A DNA stretch of 64,000 bases, from contig NZ_JBPXRR010000001.1 in NCBI RefSeq assembly GCF_051842935.1, forward strand, positions 1,364,001 to 1,428,000, written 5' to 3'. The position numbers and the translations under genes are program-made. How positions within the stretch are numbered: the first letter of the stretch is position 1; every line of letters starts with the position of its first letter. The DNA is from Pseudalkalibacillus sp051842935. GTDB taxonomy: Bacteria; Bacillota; Bacilli; Bacillales; Fictibacillaceae. This document shows positions 49,066-58,094 of this stretch, piece after piece. The notes under the pieces were generated by a model. It saw only the letters and a list, made by a program, of their open reading frames with translations. It had not been told where the DNA came from and did no database searches.

Positions 49066-51942
49066 ATGGCTACAAATGGACCAAACAACGAGAAGCCATG
49101 GCAAGGATTTTCTGGTCCAAACCTTGGCTATGCGATCGAACTATACGATCAGTACAAAGAGGATCCAGATTCGGTCGAACCTGAATTAAAGGAATTATTT
49201 GATAAATGGGGACCTCCACCAACTTCTAGTGATGATGTTGCTGACCATTCAACTGCACCAGTTGAAATGAAACAGGACGCAGGCACAATGAAGAAAGTGG
49301 TTGCAGCGGTCAAACTAGCAGAGAATATCCGCACATATGGTCATTTAGCTGCAGAAACTAACCCAATAATGAAAAATGCTGAAGAAGTACGATTACTCGA
49401 TCCTAAGGAATACGGTCTTTCTGATGAAGACTTGAAAGAGATTCCTGCCGATATCGTGTGGTCCGAAGCACCAAACAACATCCGTACAGGCTACGATGCC
49501 ATCCTACGTCTAAGAGAGGTCTATACGAAATCTCTAGCGTACGAATTCAGCCACGTACATGAAGATGAAGAACGCAACTGGCTTTATGAAATGGTGGAGA
49601 GCGGTTCTGTCTACCAGAAGCTATCCAATGATGACCGCGTGTCACTGCTGAAGCGTTTGGCAGAAGTCGAAGGATTCGAAAACTTCCTTCATCGTACATT
49701 CGTCGGTCAGAAAAGATTTTCCATCGAAGGATTGGATTCAATGGTTCCGATGCTCGACAACATCATTCAGTCGGGTATAAAGGATGGAGCACGAAATGTG
49801 ATGATTGGAATGGCTCACCGTGGTCGATTGAACGTGCTTGCTCACGTATTAGGGAAGCCGTATGAAAAAATCTTTGCAGAATTCCAGCACTCACCAAACA
49901 AAGAACTTGTACCATCAGAAGGTTCTATGGGAATCAATTACGGATGGACGGGTGATGTGAAGTACCACTTAGGTGGAAATCGTGAAATTGAAGAAGGAAC
50001 GACTGAACCGGCGGTACTCACACTCGCAAACAATCCAAGTCACTTGGAGTATGTCGATCCTGTAGTAGAAGGATATACACGTGCAGCCCAAGAGGACCGA
50101 AGCTCAGCAGGATATCCGAAGCAAGATGTATCCAAAGCATTTTCCATCTTGATCCACGGGGATGCAGCTTTCCCTGGAGAAGGAATTGTGGCGGAAACAT
50201 TGAACTTGAGTCAATTGCCTGGATATCAAATCGGTGGGACTGTACATATCATTGCGAATAACCTACTTGGTTTTACAACGAAAAGTACAGACTCACGCTC
50301 TACGAAATATGCGAGTGACCTTGCAAAAGGATTTGAGATACCGATTGTCCATGTAAACGCTGATGATCCGGAAGCTTGCCTTGCAGCGATGCATCTGGCG
50401 TATCAGTATCGTATGCGCTTCAAGAAAGATTTCTTGATCGACCTGATCGGTTACCGTCGATATGGGCATAACGAGATGGATGATCCGAATGCAACGAACC
50501 CTAAGCTTTATGAAATCGTAAACAACCATCCGACCGTCCGTCATCTTTATTCTGAAGTTCTACAAAATGATGGAACGATCGATGAAGAACAAGCGAAACA
50601 AATCCAATCCGATGTTCAGGACATGCTTCAGTCCGAATATGACAAAGTGTCAAAAGACAAGCGTGAAATCGATGAAGTCAATGCGCCCGAAGAAATCGTA
50701 AACGGATTACCGAAAATCAAAACATCTGTTGAGTTGGATGAATTGCGTTCAATGAATGAAGGTTTGCTACAATGGCCTGAAGAATTCAAAGTTTATCCTA
50801 AGTTGAAGAAGATCTTGACCCGTCGTGATAAGGCATTGGATGAAGACGGTAAAGTCGACTGGGCTCTCGCTGAAATACTGGCATATGCAAGTATCTTGAA
50901 GGACGGAACTCCGATCCGCCTTACCGGTCAGGATACGGAGCGCGGAACATTCGCTCAACGACATATCGTCTTACATGATCCTGAAACAGGAGAAGTGTAC
51001 TCACCATTGCACAAATTGACAGAAGCGAATGCATCCTTCGCAATTCATAATAGCCCACTATCCGAAGCATCTGTTGTCGGATATGAATATGGCTATAATG
51101 TCATTGCTCCGGAAACGCTCGTTCTTTGGGAAGCTCAATATGGTGACTTTGCCAATGCGGCACAGGTCATTTACGACCAATTCATCTCTGCTGGTCGGGC
51201 GAAATGGGGACAACGCTCCGGAATGGTCCTCTTATTACCTCATGGCTATGAAGGACAAGGACCAGAGCATTCAAGCGGACGCTTAGAACGATTCCTTCAA
51301 CTGTCTGCAGAAAACAACTGGACAGTCGCAAACCTGACAAGCGCAGCACAATATTTCCACATTTTACGGAAACAGGCTGCTATTCTAGAACGGGATGAAG
51401 TACGGCCATTGGTCATCATGACACCAAAAAGCTTGCTTCGTAATCCACGGGTAGCTTCTAAACCAGGAGAATTCAGTGAAGGTGAGTTCAAGCCTGTAAT
51501 GAAACAACCGAACCGTGAAGTGAAGAAGGAAAAAGTGAAACGACTTCTTTTATGTACAGGTAAGGTGGCAATCGATCTTCAGACAGCAATGGAATCAAAC
51601 GAAAAAGATTGGGATTGGGTCGACGTACTACGTATGGAACAACTGTATCCATTCCCAGAAGATGAAATCGTTGAACACCTTGAACAGTATGAAAACCTAG
51701 AAGAAATCGTATGGGTGCAAGAGGAGCCGAAAAACATGGGAGCATGGTTCTACATCGAATCCAGAATCAAGTCCATCGCTTCCAATCGTGTAACGATCTC
51801 TTATGTTGGACGCCCTGATCGATCCAGCCCTGCTGGTGGGGAACCAGATGTTCATAAAAAAGAACAAGAACGCATCCTAAATCAAGCATTGAACCTAAAT
51901 CAAACGAACACTGTGACAACTGAAGGAGGTAATGTATCGTGA
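49066..51942 (+). CDS. odhA: 2-oxoglutarate dehydrogenase E1
   Basis: A 958-residue thiamin-diphosphate decarboxylase of the TCA cycle. N-terminal region GPNLGYAIELYDQYKEDPDSV, then the E1 core with GMAHRGRLNVLAHVLGKP, ThDP-binding GDAAFPGEGIVAETL and DLIGYRRYGHNEMDDP, and transketolase-like C-terminal domain TGQDTERGTFAQRH. It decarboxylates 2-oxoglutarate and loads succinyl onto the E2 lipoyl group. AGGAGG 9 nt upstream. The E2 gene overlaps it by 4 nt (GTGA). Confidence 0.96.
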   Translation: MATNGPNNEKPWQGFSGPNLGYAIELYDQYKEDPDSVEPELKELFDKWGPPPTSSDDVADHSTAPVEMKQDAGTMKKVVAAVKLAENIRTYGHLAAETNPIMKNAEEVRLLDPKEYGLSDEDLKEIPADIVWSEAPNNIRTGYDAILRLREVYTKSLAYEFSHVHEDEERNWLYEMVESGSVYQKLSNDDRVSLLKRLAEVEGFENFLHRTFVGQKRFSIEGLDSMVPMLDNIIQSGIKDGARNVMIGMAHRGRLNVLAHVLGKPYEKIFAEFQHSPNKELVPSEGSMGINYGWTGDVKYHLGGNREIEEGTTEPAVLTLANNPSHLEYVDPVVEGYTRAAQEDRSSAGYPKQDVSKAFSILIHGDAAFPGEGIVAETLNLSQLPGYQIGGTVHIIANNLLGFTTKSTDSRSTKYASDLAKGFEIPIVHVNADDPEACLAAMHLAYQYRMRFKKDFLIDLIGYRRYGHNEMDDPNATNPKLYEIVNNHPTVRHLYSEVLQNDGTIDEEQAKQIQSDVQDMLQSEYDKVSKDKREIDEVNAPEEIVNGLPKIKTSVELDELRSMNEGLLQWPEEFKVYPKLKKILTRRDKALDEDGKVDWALAEILAYASILKDGTPIRLTGQDTERGTFAQRHIVLHDPETGEVYSPLHKLTEANASFAIHNSPLSEASVVGYEYGYNVIAPETLVLWEAQYGDFANAAQVIYDQFISAGRAKWGQRSGMVLLLPHGYEGQGPEHSSGRLERFLQLSAENNWTVANLTSAAQYFHILRKQAAILERDEVRPLVIMTPKSLLRNPRVASKPGEFSEGEFKPVMKQPNREVKKEKVKRLLLCTGKVAIDLQTAMESNEKDWDWVDVLRMEQLYPFPEDEIVEHLEQYENLEEIVWVQEEPKNMGAWFYIESRIKSIASNRVTISYVGRPDRSSPAGGEPDVHKKEQERILNQALNLNQTNTVTTEGGNVS

Positions 51943-53234
51943 GCGATATCAAAGTACCAGAACTTGCAGAATCTATCTCAGAAGGAACCATTTCCGAATG
52001 GTTAGTGAATGTTGGAGACAAAGTCAGCAAAGGTGACCCTGTCTGTGAATTGGAAACAGACAAAGTCAATGTAGAAGTAAGTGCAGAAATTGATGGTGTC
52101 ATTGAAGAATTCTTGAAAGAAGCTGGCGATACAGTTGAAGTTGGTGAAACGATCGCGAAGTTGAACGAAAACGGTGAAGCTTCCAGCGCGAAATCAGAAG
52201 AGTCCGGTAAGGAAGAAAGTAAGGATGCTTCTAAAGAAGATAAGAAAGAAGAAGCTCCAAGTACTAAAGAAGAACAAAAAGAAGAGAACGAAGCGGCGGA
52301 AGAAGATCGTGACGATACGGATCGTCCGATGGCATCTCCTGCTACTCGTAAGTTGGCGCGCAAGCTAGGTGTCGACTTGAACAAAGTGAAAGCTACGGAT
52401 CCACTTGGAAGAGTACGCTCTGAAGATGTTCGTGCGCATGCAGAGGGACCTAAGTCAGAACAACCATCCGCTCCAAAACAAGAGTCAAAAGGGAAGCAGA
52501 CCACAAGTTCTTCTGATCAGCAGCAATATGAAAAACCAGTTGAACGCGTTAAGATGTCTCGCCGTCGTCAAACAATTGCAAAGCGTCTCGTTGAAGCACA
52601 ACAAACAGCTGCAATGTTGACAACGTATAACGAAGTGGATCTCACAGCCATCAACGAGCTCCGTGAACGTCGTAAAGAACAGTTCCTAGAGCAAAATGAT
52701 GTCAAGCTTGGATACATGTCCTTCTACACGAAAGCTGTTGTTGCAGCGTTGAAGAAGTTCCCTCGCTTGAATGCTGAAATCCAAGGCGATGAAATCGTAC
52801 TTAAAAAGTTCTATGACATCGGTATCGCGGTAGGTGCAGAAGAAGGACTCGTCGTACCAGTCGTACGTGATGCAGATAAGTTGAGCTTTGCGAGTATTGA
52901 AAAAGAAATCAAGAACCTTGCACAGAAAGCACGTAACAAGAAATTGACGCTAGATGAGTTGCAAGGTGGTTCATTCACGATTACCAATGGTGGAGTGTTC
53001 GGTTCATTAATGTCTTCCCCGATCTTGAATGCACCTCAAGTCGGTATCCTTGGAATGCATAAGATCCAATGGCGTCCGGTTGCAATTGATAAGGAACGCA
53101 TGGAAAACCGTCCGATGATGTACATCGCATTGTCCTACGACCACCGTATCGTAGACGGTAGTGAAGCCGTAAGCTTCTTAGTGAAAGTAAAAGAGCTTCT
53201 TGAAGATCCAGAATCACTTCTTTTAGAAGGTTAA
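51939..53234 (+). CDS. odhB: 2-oxoglutarate dehydrogenase E2, dihydrolipoyl succinyltransferase
   Basis: A 431-residue protein: lipoyl domain 1-78 with lipoyl-lysine in ETDKVNVEV, a long Glu/Lys linker, E3-binding domain (PATRKLARKLGVDLNKVKAT, about residues 131-165) and catalytic domain with SYDHRIVDG, carrying the active-site His-Asp. GTG start overlaps the odhA stop with GGAGG upstream. It forms the core of the complex; E3 (lpd) is not in the window. Confidence 0.96.
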   Translation: MSDIKVPELAESISEGTISEWLVNVGDKVSKGDPVCELETDKVNVEVSAEIDGVIEEFLKEAGDTVEVGETIAKLNENGEASSAKSEESGKEESKDASKEDKKEEAPSTKEEQKEENEAAEEDRDDTDRPMASPATRKLARKLGVDLNKVKATDPLGRVRSEDVRAHAEGPKSEQPSAPKQESKGKQTTSSSDQQQYEKPVERVKMSRRRQTIAKRLVEAQQTAAMLTTYNEVDLTAINELRERRKEQFLEQNDVKLGYMSFYTKAVVAALKKFPRLNAEIQGDEIVLKKFYDIGIAVGAEEGLVVPVVRDADKLSFASIEKEIKNLAQKARNKKLTLDELQGGSFTITNGGVFGSLMSSPILNAPQVGILGMHKIQWRPVAIDKERMENRPMMYIALSYDHRIVDGSEAVSFLVKVKELLEDPESLLLEG

Positions 53235-53258
53235 TTACAAATAAGTTGTTAGACGATG

Positions 53259-53291
53259 AACTCACCCGGAAACGTCCGGTTGAGTTTTTTC
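53259..53291 (+). terminator. Terminator of odhAB
   Basis: AACTCACCCGGA-AACG-TCCGGTTGAGTT (53259-53286) with one mismatch, followed by a T run. Confidence 0.88.
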
Positions 53292-53382
53292 TATCGATGA
53301 AAAGGATATTAGCGGATTTCCAAGATGGTTCGTGATAAGCTACAACTAGGTTTAGCGAAAATGTCTATGGGAGGTTAGAGGT

Positions 53383-54336
53383 TTGAAAAGAGGAATTTTG
53401 TCCCTCGGCGAAGCACTCGTCGATTTCATCCCATTGGATGATGACAATACCAATTATCAGAAAAGCCCTGGAGGTGCCCCGGCGAATGTAGCAGTTGGTG
53501 TAGCGAGATTAGGCTTGCTTTCCACTTTTATCGGTAAAGTAGGAGATGATGTGTTAGGGCATTTCCTAATGGAGACATTAACAGGATTTAACGTGAATAC
53601 GAACAACATGATCCTGACACCAGAAGTACGGACTGGTGTTGTTTTCGTGACGAACAATGAGGATGGAGAAAGAAGTTTCGATTTTTATATCAATCCTAGT
53701 GCTGATTGGTTTTTGCACAAGGACGAAATAAATACAGAACTCTTCAAGGAAAGTAAAATCCTCCACTTCGGTTCCATTTCGATGATCAGCAATCCTGCTA
53801 AAGATGCGACAAAGTGCGCCATCAAGCTTGCGAAAGAAAATGGAATGATGGTGTCATATGATCCTAACCTTCGAATGGCTTTGTGGGATTCTGAAGAACA
53901 GGCACGTGATACAATTATGAGTGTACTGAATGAAGTCGATGTGCTGAAGGTATCAGAGGAGGAGCTCTCATTCCTTTCGGGTGAAACGGATATGGAGAGT
54001 GGCATCGAACAGCTGAGAAAGACATATGACATACCACTCATTCTTGTCACTCTTGGAAGTGAAGGAAGTTATGTACATACAACGGACGATCAAGCTCACA
54101 TTCCGGCCATGAATGTAAAAGCGATCGATACGACGGGAGCAGGAGACGCATTCGTTTCCGCTTTCCTTTATTCCTTGCATCAATATCAAGGTGAGGTACA
54201 ATCAATTACAATTGAAGAGGTTACCCAGATGGCTCAATTTGCAAGCGTATCTGGAGCATTAGCCGCTTCTACGAAAGGTGCAATGACAGCTCTCCCTACT
54301 TTAAAAGAAGTATCCGAAATATTGGATGGAAGATGA
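53383..54336 (+). CDS. PfkB family sugar kinase (fructokinase-like)
   Basis: A 317-residue ribokinase-fold kinase. N-terminal GEALVDFIPL and SPGGAPANVAVGVARLG are typical of fructokinase and aminoimidazole riboside kinase; the C-terminal signature DTTGAGDAF holds the catalytic Asp. It probably phosphorylates fructose or a similar sugar. TTG start 8 nt after GGGAGG. No sugar transport genes adjoin it, so the substrate is uncertain. Confidence 0.9.
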   Translation: MKRGILSLGEALVDFIPLDDDNTNYQKSPGGAPANVAVGVARLGLLSTFIGKVGDDVLGHFLMETLTGFNVNTNNMILTPEVRTGVVFVTNNEDGERSFDFYINPSADWFLHKDEINTELFKESKILHFGSISMISNPAKDATKCAIKLAKENGMMVSYDPNLRMALWDSEEQARDTIMSVLNEVDVLKVSEEELSFLSGETDMESGIEQLRKTYDIPLILVTLGSEGSYVHTTDDQAHIPAMNVKAIDTTGAGDAFVSAFLYSLHQYQGEVQSITIEEVTQMAQFASVSGALAASTKGAMTALPTLKEVSEILDGR

Positions 54337-54344
54337 TTCAATTC

Positions 54345-54375
54345 AAAAAAAGGTGACACGTATCGTGTCACCCTG
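54345..54375. terminator. Bidirectional terminator
   Basis: GGTGACACG-TAT-CGTGTCACC (54352-54372), flanked by a seven-A run on the left (T run for the minus-strand gene) and CTGTTT on the right. Confidence 0.85.
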
Positions 54376-54397
54376 TTTCATATTCCATACGCTTTGG

Positions 54398-55846
54398 TTA
54401 CTGGATGTCATCTTTATACTGCATGTATACGACATGAGTGACTAAGAAATCTTCTAGTCCATGTTTCCCATCTGCGCCTCCTAGTCCTGACTTCTTCATA
54501 CCTGCATGATATCCTTGCACAGCTTCAAAGTTTTCGCGATTCACGAAAGTTTCACCGAACTCCAACTCGTTGGCAGCTCGCATCGCTTCGTGCACATTTT
54601 CCGTATAGATGGAAGAGGAGAGGCCATAATCGGTGTCATTAGCCAATTCAATTGCTTCATCAAACGTTTTGTAGGTCATAACAGGGAGGACCGGTCCGAA
54701 AATTTCATCTCGCATGATTTCCATATCCTGCGTGACATTGGTGATAAGAGTGGGCTCATAGAAGAAACCTCTCTCTACATCAGCTGGTTTTCCACCGGTA
54801 AGAATTTTTGCACCTTGTTCTTTGGCACGTTCGACTATTTCATGGACGGTTTCAAGGCGGTCCTTACTTACGAGTGGACCAATGTCCGCTTCGCGATCTT
54901 CCGCTGGATTGCCATATCGAACTTCACTCAAGGCTTTCGTCAGCTTCTCTATGAATGTATCCGCTACTTTTTCGTGGACATATACGCGTTCAGCATTGGT
55001 ACACGCTTGCCCGGCATTAACGATTCTGGACAGCTTGATGTTTTCTACAGCAAGATCCAAATCGGCATGTTCGGAAACAATCGCTGGCGCTTTTCCGCCA
55101 AGTTCCAGATTCATCTTCGTGATATTCTGAGCAGCAGCCTCCATGATTTTCGTACCTGCTCCGATACTACCTGTCATAGAAACCATGCGCACCTTTGGAT
55201 GGGAGGCCATCGCATTCCCAATCTCTGACCCTTTCCCGGTCACAAGATTATAAACGCCTGCTGGAATATCCATTTCTGAGATGATACGGGTAAATTCAAC
55301 TGCTGTATTCGGGGTTTGTTGACTCGGTTTTAAGACGATTGTACATCCTGAAATCAGTGCAGTTGCCACTTTTCGTGCCAATATAAAGACAGGAAAGTTC
55401 CAAGGCACGATACCTGCAACCACGCCGATTGGCTTGCGTTTGATCAATATGTTTTCATTCGGCCGATCGCTCGGTAATATTTCACCTTCAATTCTTCGCG
55501 CCCATTCGGACATGTATCGGAAATAGTCGATCGCAAGTTCCACTTCAGCAGACGCATGCTCGTAGCTTTTTCCTTGTTCTTCTATTAAGAGCTCGATGAA
55601 TCGTTCGCGTCTCGCTTCCAACTCATCACCGAGCTTACGAACGATTTGACCCCGTTCATTGGAAGGGACCTTAGCCCATTTCTTTTGAGCATTGTATGCC
55701 GCCTCAATGGCTTTATTTGCATCCTCTTCGGTTCCGTTCGGTATACGAGAGATCACCTCTTCGGTAGCAGGATTGATCACATCTATCGTTTCATTTCCTG
55801 TGGATTGCACATATTCTCCATTAATATAAAGTTGATGTGTCTGCAA
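54398..55846 (-). CDS. aldA: Aldehyde dehydrogenase, AldA (lactaldehyde) type
   Basis: A 482-residue NAD-dependent aldehyde dehydrogenase. The catalytic Cys is in NAGQACTNAERVYV, the general base Glu in LELGGKAPAIV, and the dinucleotide site in MTGSIGAGTKI. The C-terminal GETFVNRENFEAVQGYHAG and GLGGADGKHGLEDFL match E. coli AldA very closely, so lactaldehyde/glycolaldehyde oxidation is the best guess. TTG start after GGGAGGAAGCG. An AAGCGCTT palindrome overlaps the ribosome-binding site and resembles a weak cre. Substrate is inferred. Confidence 0.92.
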   Translation of the reverse strand: MQTHQLYINGEYVQSTGNETIDVINPATEEVISRIPNGTEEDANKAIEAAYNAQKKWAKVPSNERGQIVRKLGDELEARRERFIELLIEEQGKSYEHASAEVELAIDYFRYMSEWARRIEGEILPSDRPNENILIKRKPIGVVAGIVPWNFPVFILARKVATALISGCTIVLKPSQQTPNTAVEFTRIISEMDIPAGVYNLVTGKGSEIGNAMASHPKVRMVSMTGSIGAGTKIMEAAAQNITKMNLELGGKAPAIVSEHADLDLAVENIKLSRIVNAGQACTNAERVYVHEKVADTFIEKLTKALSEVRYGNPAEDREADIGPLVSKDRLETVHEIVERAKEQGAKILTGGKPADVERGFFYEPTLITNVTQDMEIMRDEIFGPVLPVMTYKTFDEAIELANDTDYGLSSSIYTENVHEAMRAANELEFGETFVNRENFEAVQGYHAGMKKSGLGGADGKHGLEDFLVTHVVYMQYKDDIQ

Positions 55847-55985
55847 AAGCGCTTCCTCCCTAAATAAAGTTACTCTGTACCTTCCACTCCGGGGTGTGTG
55901 CTAAACATTTCATGCTCAAGGAGGAGAATGATAGAAGTGAAACGAAAGAAGATAAGAGCCAATAGGCAAAGAAGGGGGCGCAGAT

Positions 55986-56333
55986 ATGAAATTTAAAGTC
56001 TCAAAAAATATCGGTTTCCAAGTACATAATGTTTCAGAAGCCCAATCGTTTTATGAAAGAGTCCTAGGCTTTCAGCAACCGCGTAACAGTGTTGTAGACG
56101 AAGTTGAATTCAGAACTTTTCATAACAACATTTTTCTCATTGATGGGGAGGAAAACATGGGACCTGTCATGGAGTTGATTGTTGAGGATTTATCAGAGGC
56201 GAAGGATTACCTCGTTCATAACGGTTGTGCCATTGTCCGATGGGAAGGAAAAGGGAAAGACTGCTATGTGAGGGACCCTTACGGAATGGTATTCAATGTA
56301 TGGGAAGATAAAGGAGGAGCAGAAAATGTATGA
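55986..56333 (+). CDS. VOC family (glyoxalase/bleomycin resistance-like) protein
   Basis: A 115-residue single-domain VOC protein. It shows the family beta-alpha-beta pattern: NIGFQVHNVSEAQSFYERVLGF, then GPVMELIVEDLSEA, and YVRDPYGMVFNVWED with the late metal-ligand-like Glu. It probably binds or isomerises a small molecule; no clear full metal site is visible. AAGGGGG before the ATG. Overlaps the next gene by 8 nt. Confidence 0.86.
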   Translation: MKFKVSKNIGFQVHNVSEAQSFYERVLGFQQPRNSVVDEVEFRTFHNNIFLIDGEENMGPVMELIVEDLSEAKDYLVHNGCAIVRWEGKGKDCYVRDPYGMVFNVWEDKGGAENV

Positions 56334-56754
56334 ATTGAAAACGAAAGAAAATGACAACAGTGTCATCGAGTTCATTGAAAATGTAGAAAGTCCGAAGAAA
56401 AAGGAAGATGCCTACCGACTATTGGACATTTTTACGGAAACGACAGGTTATAAAGCGAAAATGTGGGGGCCTAGCATTATCGGCTTCGGCTCGTACCATT
56501 ACAAATATAAAACAGGACATGAAGGAGATGCACCACTAGTCGGATTTTCTCCAAGAAAAGCAAAAATCAGCCTGTATTTCGCTACTGGTGATGATATAAA
56601 ACGCGAGGAATTACTAAATCAATTCGGAAAGCACACCTCTGGGAAAGCTTGTGTGTATATCAATAAAGTGGCAGACATCGACGTAGATGTACTGAAAGCA
56701 CTTATCAACCGGTCCATAGAATTCTTAAGGGAGACCTATGAGGTGAGGAACTAA
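56326..56754 (+). CDS. DUF1801 (YdhG/YdeI-like) protein
   Basis: A 142-residue small soluble protein of the DUF1801 family: VIEFIENVESPKKKEDAYRL, YKAKMWGPSIIGFGSYHYKY, then LVGFSPRKAKISLYF and GKHTSGKACVYINKVADIDVDVL are the conserved blocks. Function unknown; an iron-chaperone role has been proposed for frataxin-like relatives but is not established here. ATG 56326 follows AAGGAGG within the VOC gene, so the pair is co-translated. Confidence 0.87.
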   Translation: MYELKTKENDNSVIEFIENVESPKKKEDAYRLLDIFTETTGYKAKMWGPSIIGFGSYHYKYKTGHEGDAPLVGFSPRKAKISLYFATGDDIKREELLNQFGKHTSGKACVYINKVADIDVDVLKALINRSIEFLRETYEVRN

Positions 56755-56793
56755 AGGGTCCGAATATAACAATAGAGACACCTTATCTGTACA

Positions 56794-56828
56794 AAAAGAA
56801 ACTGAATTTATTCCAGTTTCTTTTTTCT
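56794..56828 (+). terminator. Rho-independent terminator
   Basis: AGAAACTG-AATTTATTC-CAGTTTCT (56797-56821) followed by a T run. Confidence 0.85.
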
Positions 56829-56970
56829 TTTATTCATAAGTTAGTTAATGTATTCAACTTCATCCATATTTTGAATAATGCTGTCGGGATAACGTCATCC
56901 TAACAAGCAGGAAGTTTTATCTTTTGTTGAAAGTGTATTATCATTTCCACTCAGAAGGAGGTTTTGAATC

Positions 56971-57906
56971 ATGAAAGCTATCGTAATTGATCAATATGGA
57001 GGAAAAGAGACCTTAAAGGAAAGAGAGGTCGAAAGACCAACGATCAATGATGAACAGGTGTTAGTGGAGATTCATGCAACATCCATCAACCCTATAGATT
57101 GGAAGGTAAGAGAAGGCTATCTTAAAGATATGCTACCATTCGAATTTCCGTTGATTCTTGGCTGGGATGCAGCGGGTGTAATAGTGGAAAAAGGGAAAAA
57201 TGTCACTGGGTTCAATGTTGGAGACCGGGTTTTCACAAGACCTGCTACAACCAACCAAGGTACTTATGCAGAATACGTGCCAGTTGAGGAGAATCTACTT
57301 GCGCATATGCCTGAGGAAATGAGCTTCGAAGAAGCCGCTTCCATTCCTCTTGCAGGACTGACGGCCTGGCAATGTTTAGTTGATTTCGGTAAAATCAAGG
57401 AAAACGATAAGGTTCTTATTCACGCTGGTGCTGGTGGTGTCGGTAATTTCGCTATTCAGATTGCCAAAAGTTACGGAGCATATGTAGCGACAACGGCCAG
57501 TGAGAAAAACCATGAGTTCTTAAAGTCACTTGGAGCAGATCAAGTGATTGATTATAAGCATGCAGATTTCTCTGATATTCTTCAAGACTTTGATCTCGTT
57601 CTGGATTCAATTGGCGGAGAAGTTCAATCCAAGAGTTATGAAGTCTTGAAAGAAAATGGAAAGCTTGTATCGATCGTACAACCACCTAACGAGGATGAAG
57701 CAAATGAACATAAAGTCGAGGCAGGGTTTGTATGGTTGGAACCAAATGGAGATCAACTGCAAAAACTTGCAGAATTATATAAAGCAGGTCAATTAAAACC
57801 GATCATTGGGGAAGCTTTTGATTTCACAGAGGAAAACCTTCAAGAAGCACATGCTCTTAGTGAAACGCACCATGCGAAAGGTAAAATTGTTATCAAAGTA
57901 AAGTAA
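56971..57906 (+). CDS. NADP-dependent quinone oxidoreductase (MDR, zinc-free)
   Basis: A 311-residue medium-chain reductase of the quinone oxidoreductase group. It begins MKAIVIDQYGG, has EIHATSINPIDWKVREG and the NADP-binding stretch VLIHAGAGGVGNFAIQIAK (about 150-170). Zinc-binding cysteines of alcohol dehydrogenases are absent, as expected for this group. Probably reduces quinones or enals with NADPH. AGAAGGAGG before the ATG. Monocistronic with its own terminator. Confidence 0.92.
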   Translation: MKAIVIDQYGGKETLKEREVERPTINDEQVLVEIHATSINPIDWKVREGYLKDMLPFEFPLILGWDAAGVIVEKGKNVTGFNVGDRVFTRPATTNQGTYAEYVPVEENLLAHMPEEMSFEEAASIPLAGLTAWQCLVDFGKIKENDKVLIHAGAGGVGNFAIQIAKSYGAYVATTASEKNHEFLKSLGADQVIDYKHADFSDILQDFDLVLDSIGGEVQSKSYEVLKENGKLVSIVQPPNEDEANEHKVEAGFVWLEPNGDQLQKLAELYKAGQLKPIIGEAFDFTEENLQEAHALSETHHAKGKIVIKVK

Positions 57907-57933
57907 ATTTGCCGTTTGCACCTCAACATCCAA

Positions 57934-57972
57934 AACATCAACTGTTTGGTCAAAGCAGTTGATGTTTTTTAA
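57934..57972 (+). terminator. Rho-independent terminator
   Basis: AACATCAACTG (57934-57944) pairs with CAGTTGATGTT (57956-57966), followed by a T run. Confidence 0.9.
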
Positions 57973-58094
57973 TTCAATCAATCCAAAAATGTCATTTAAA
58001 TCCACATACTAGATACTAGAAGTATAAAAGTAATTTATGTTGACATTTCTGCATAATGTTAATGGGATTATTTTCTTTTCTAGGGGGTGTAGAA

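Noticed and set aside
51767..52504. 245-codon minus-strand open frame opposite odhAB
   Set aside because: Ser/Phe-rich shadow of the odhA end and the Glu/Lys-rich E2 linker; no ribosome-binding site or family.
54506..55228. 240-codon plus-strand open frame opposite aldA
   Set aside because: Antisense shadow of a clear aldehyde dehydrogenase; composition is not protein-like.
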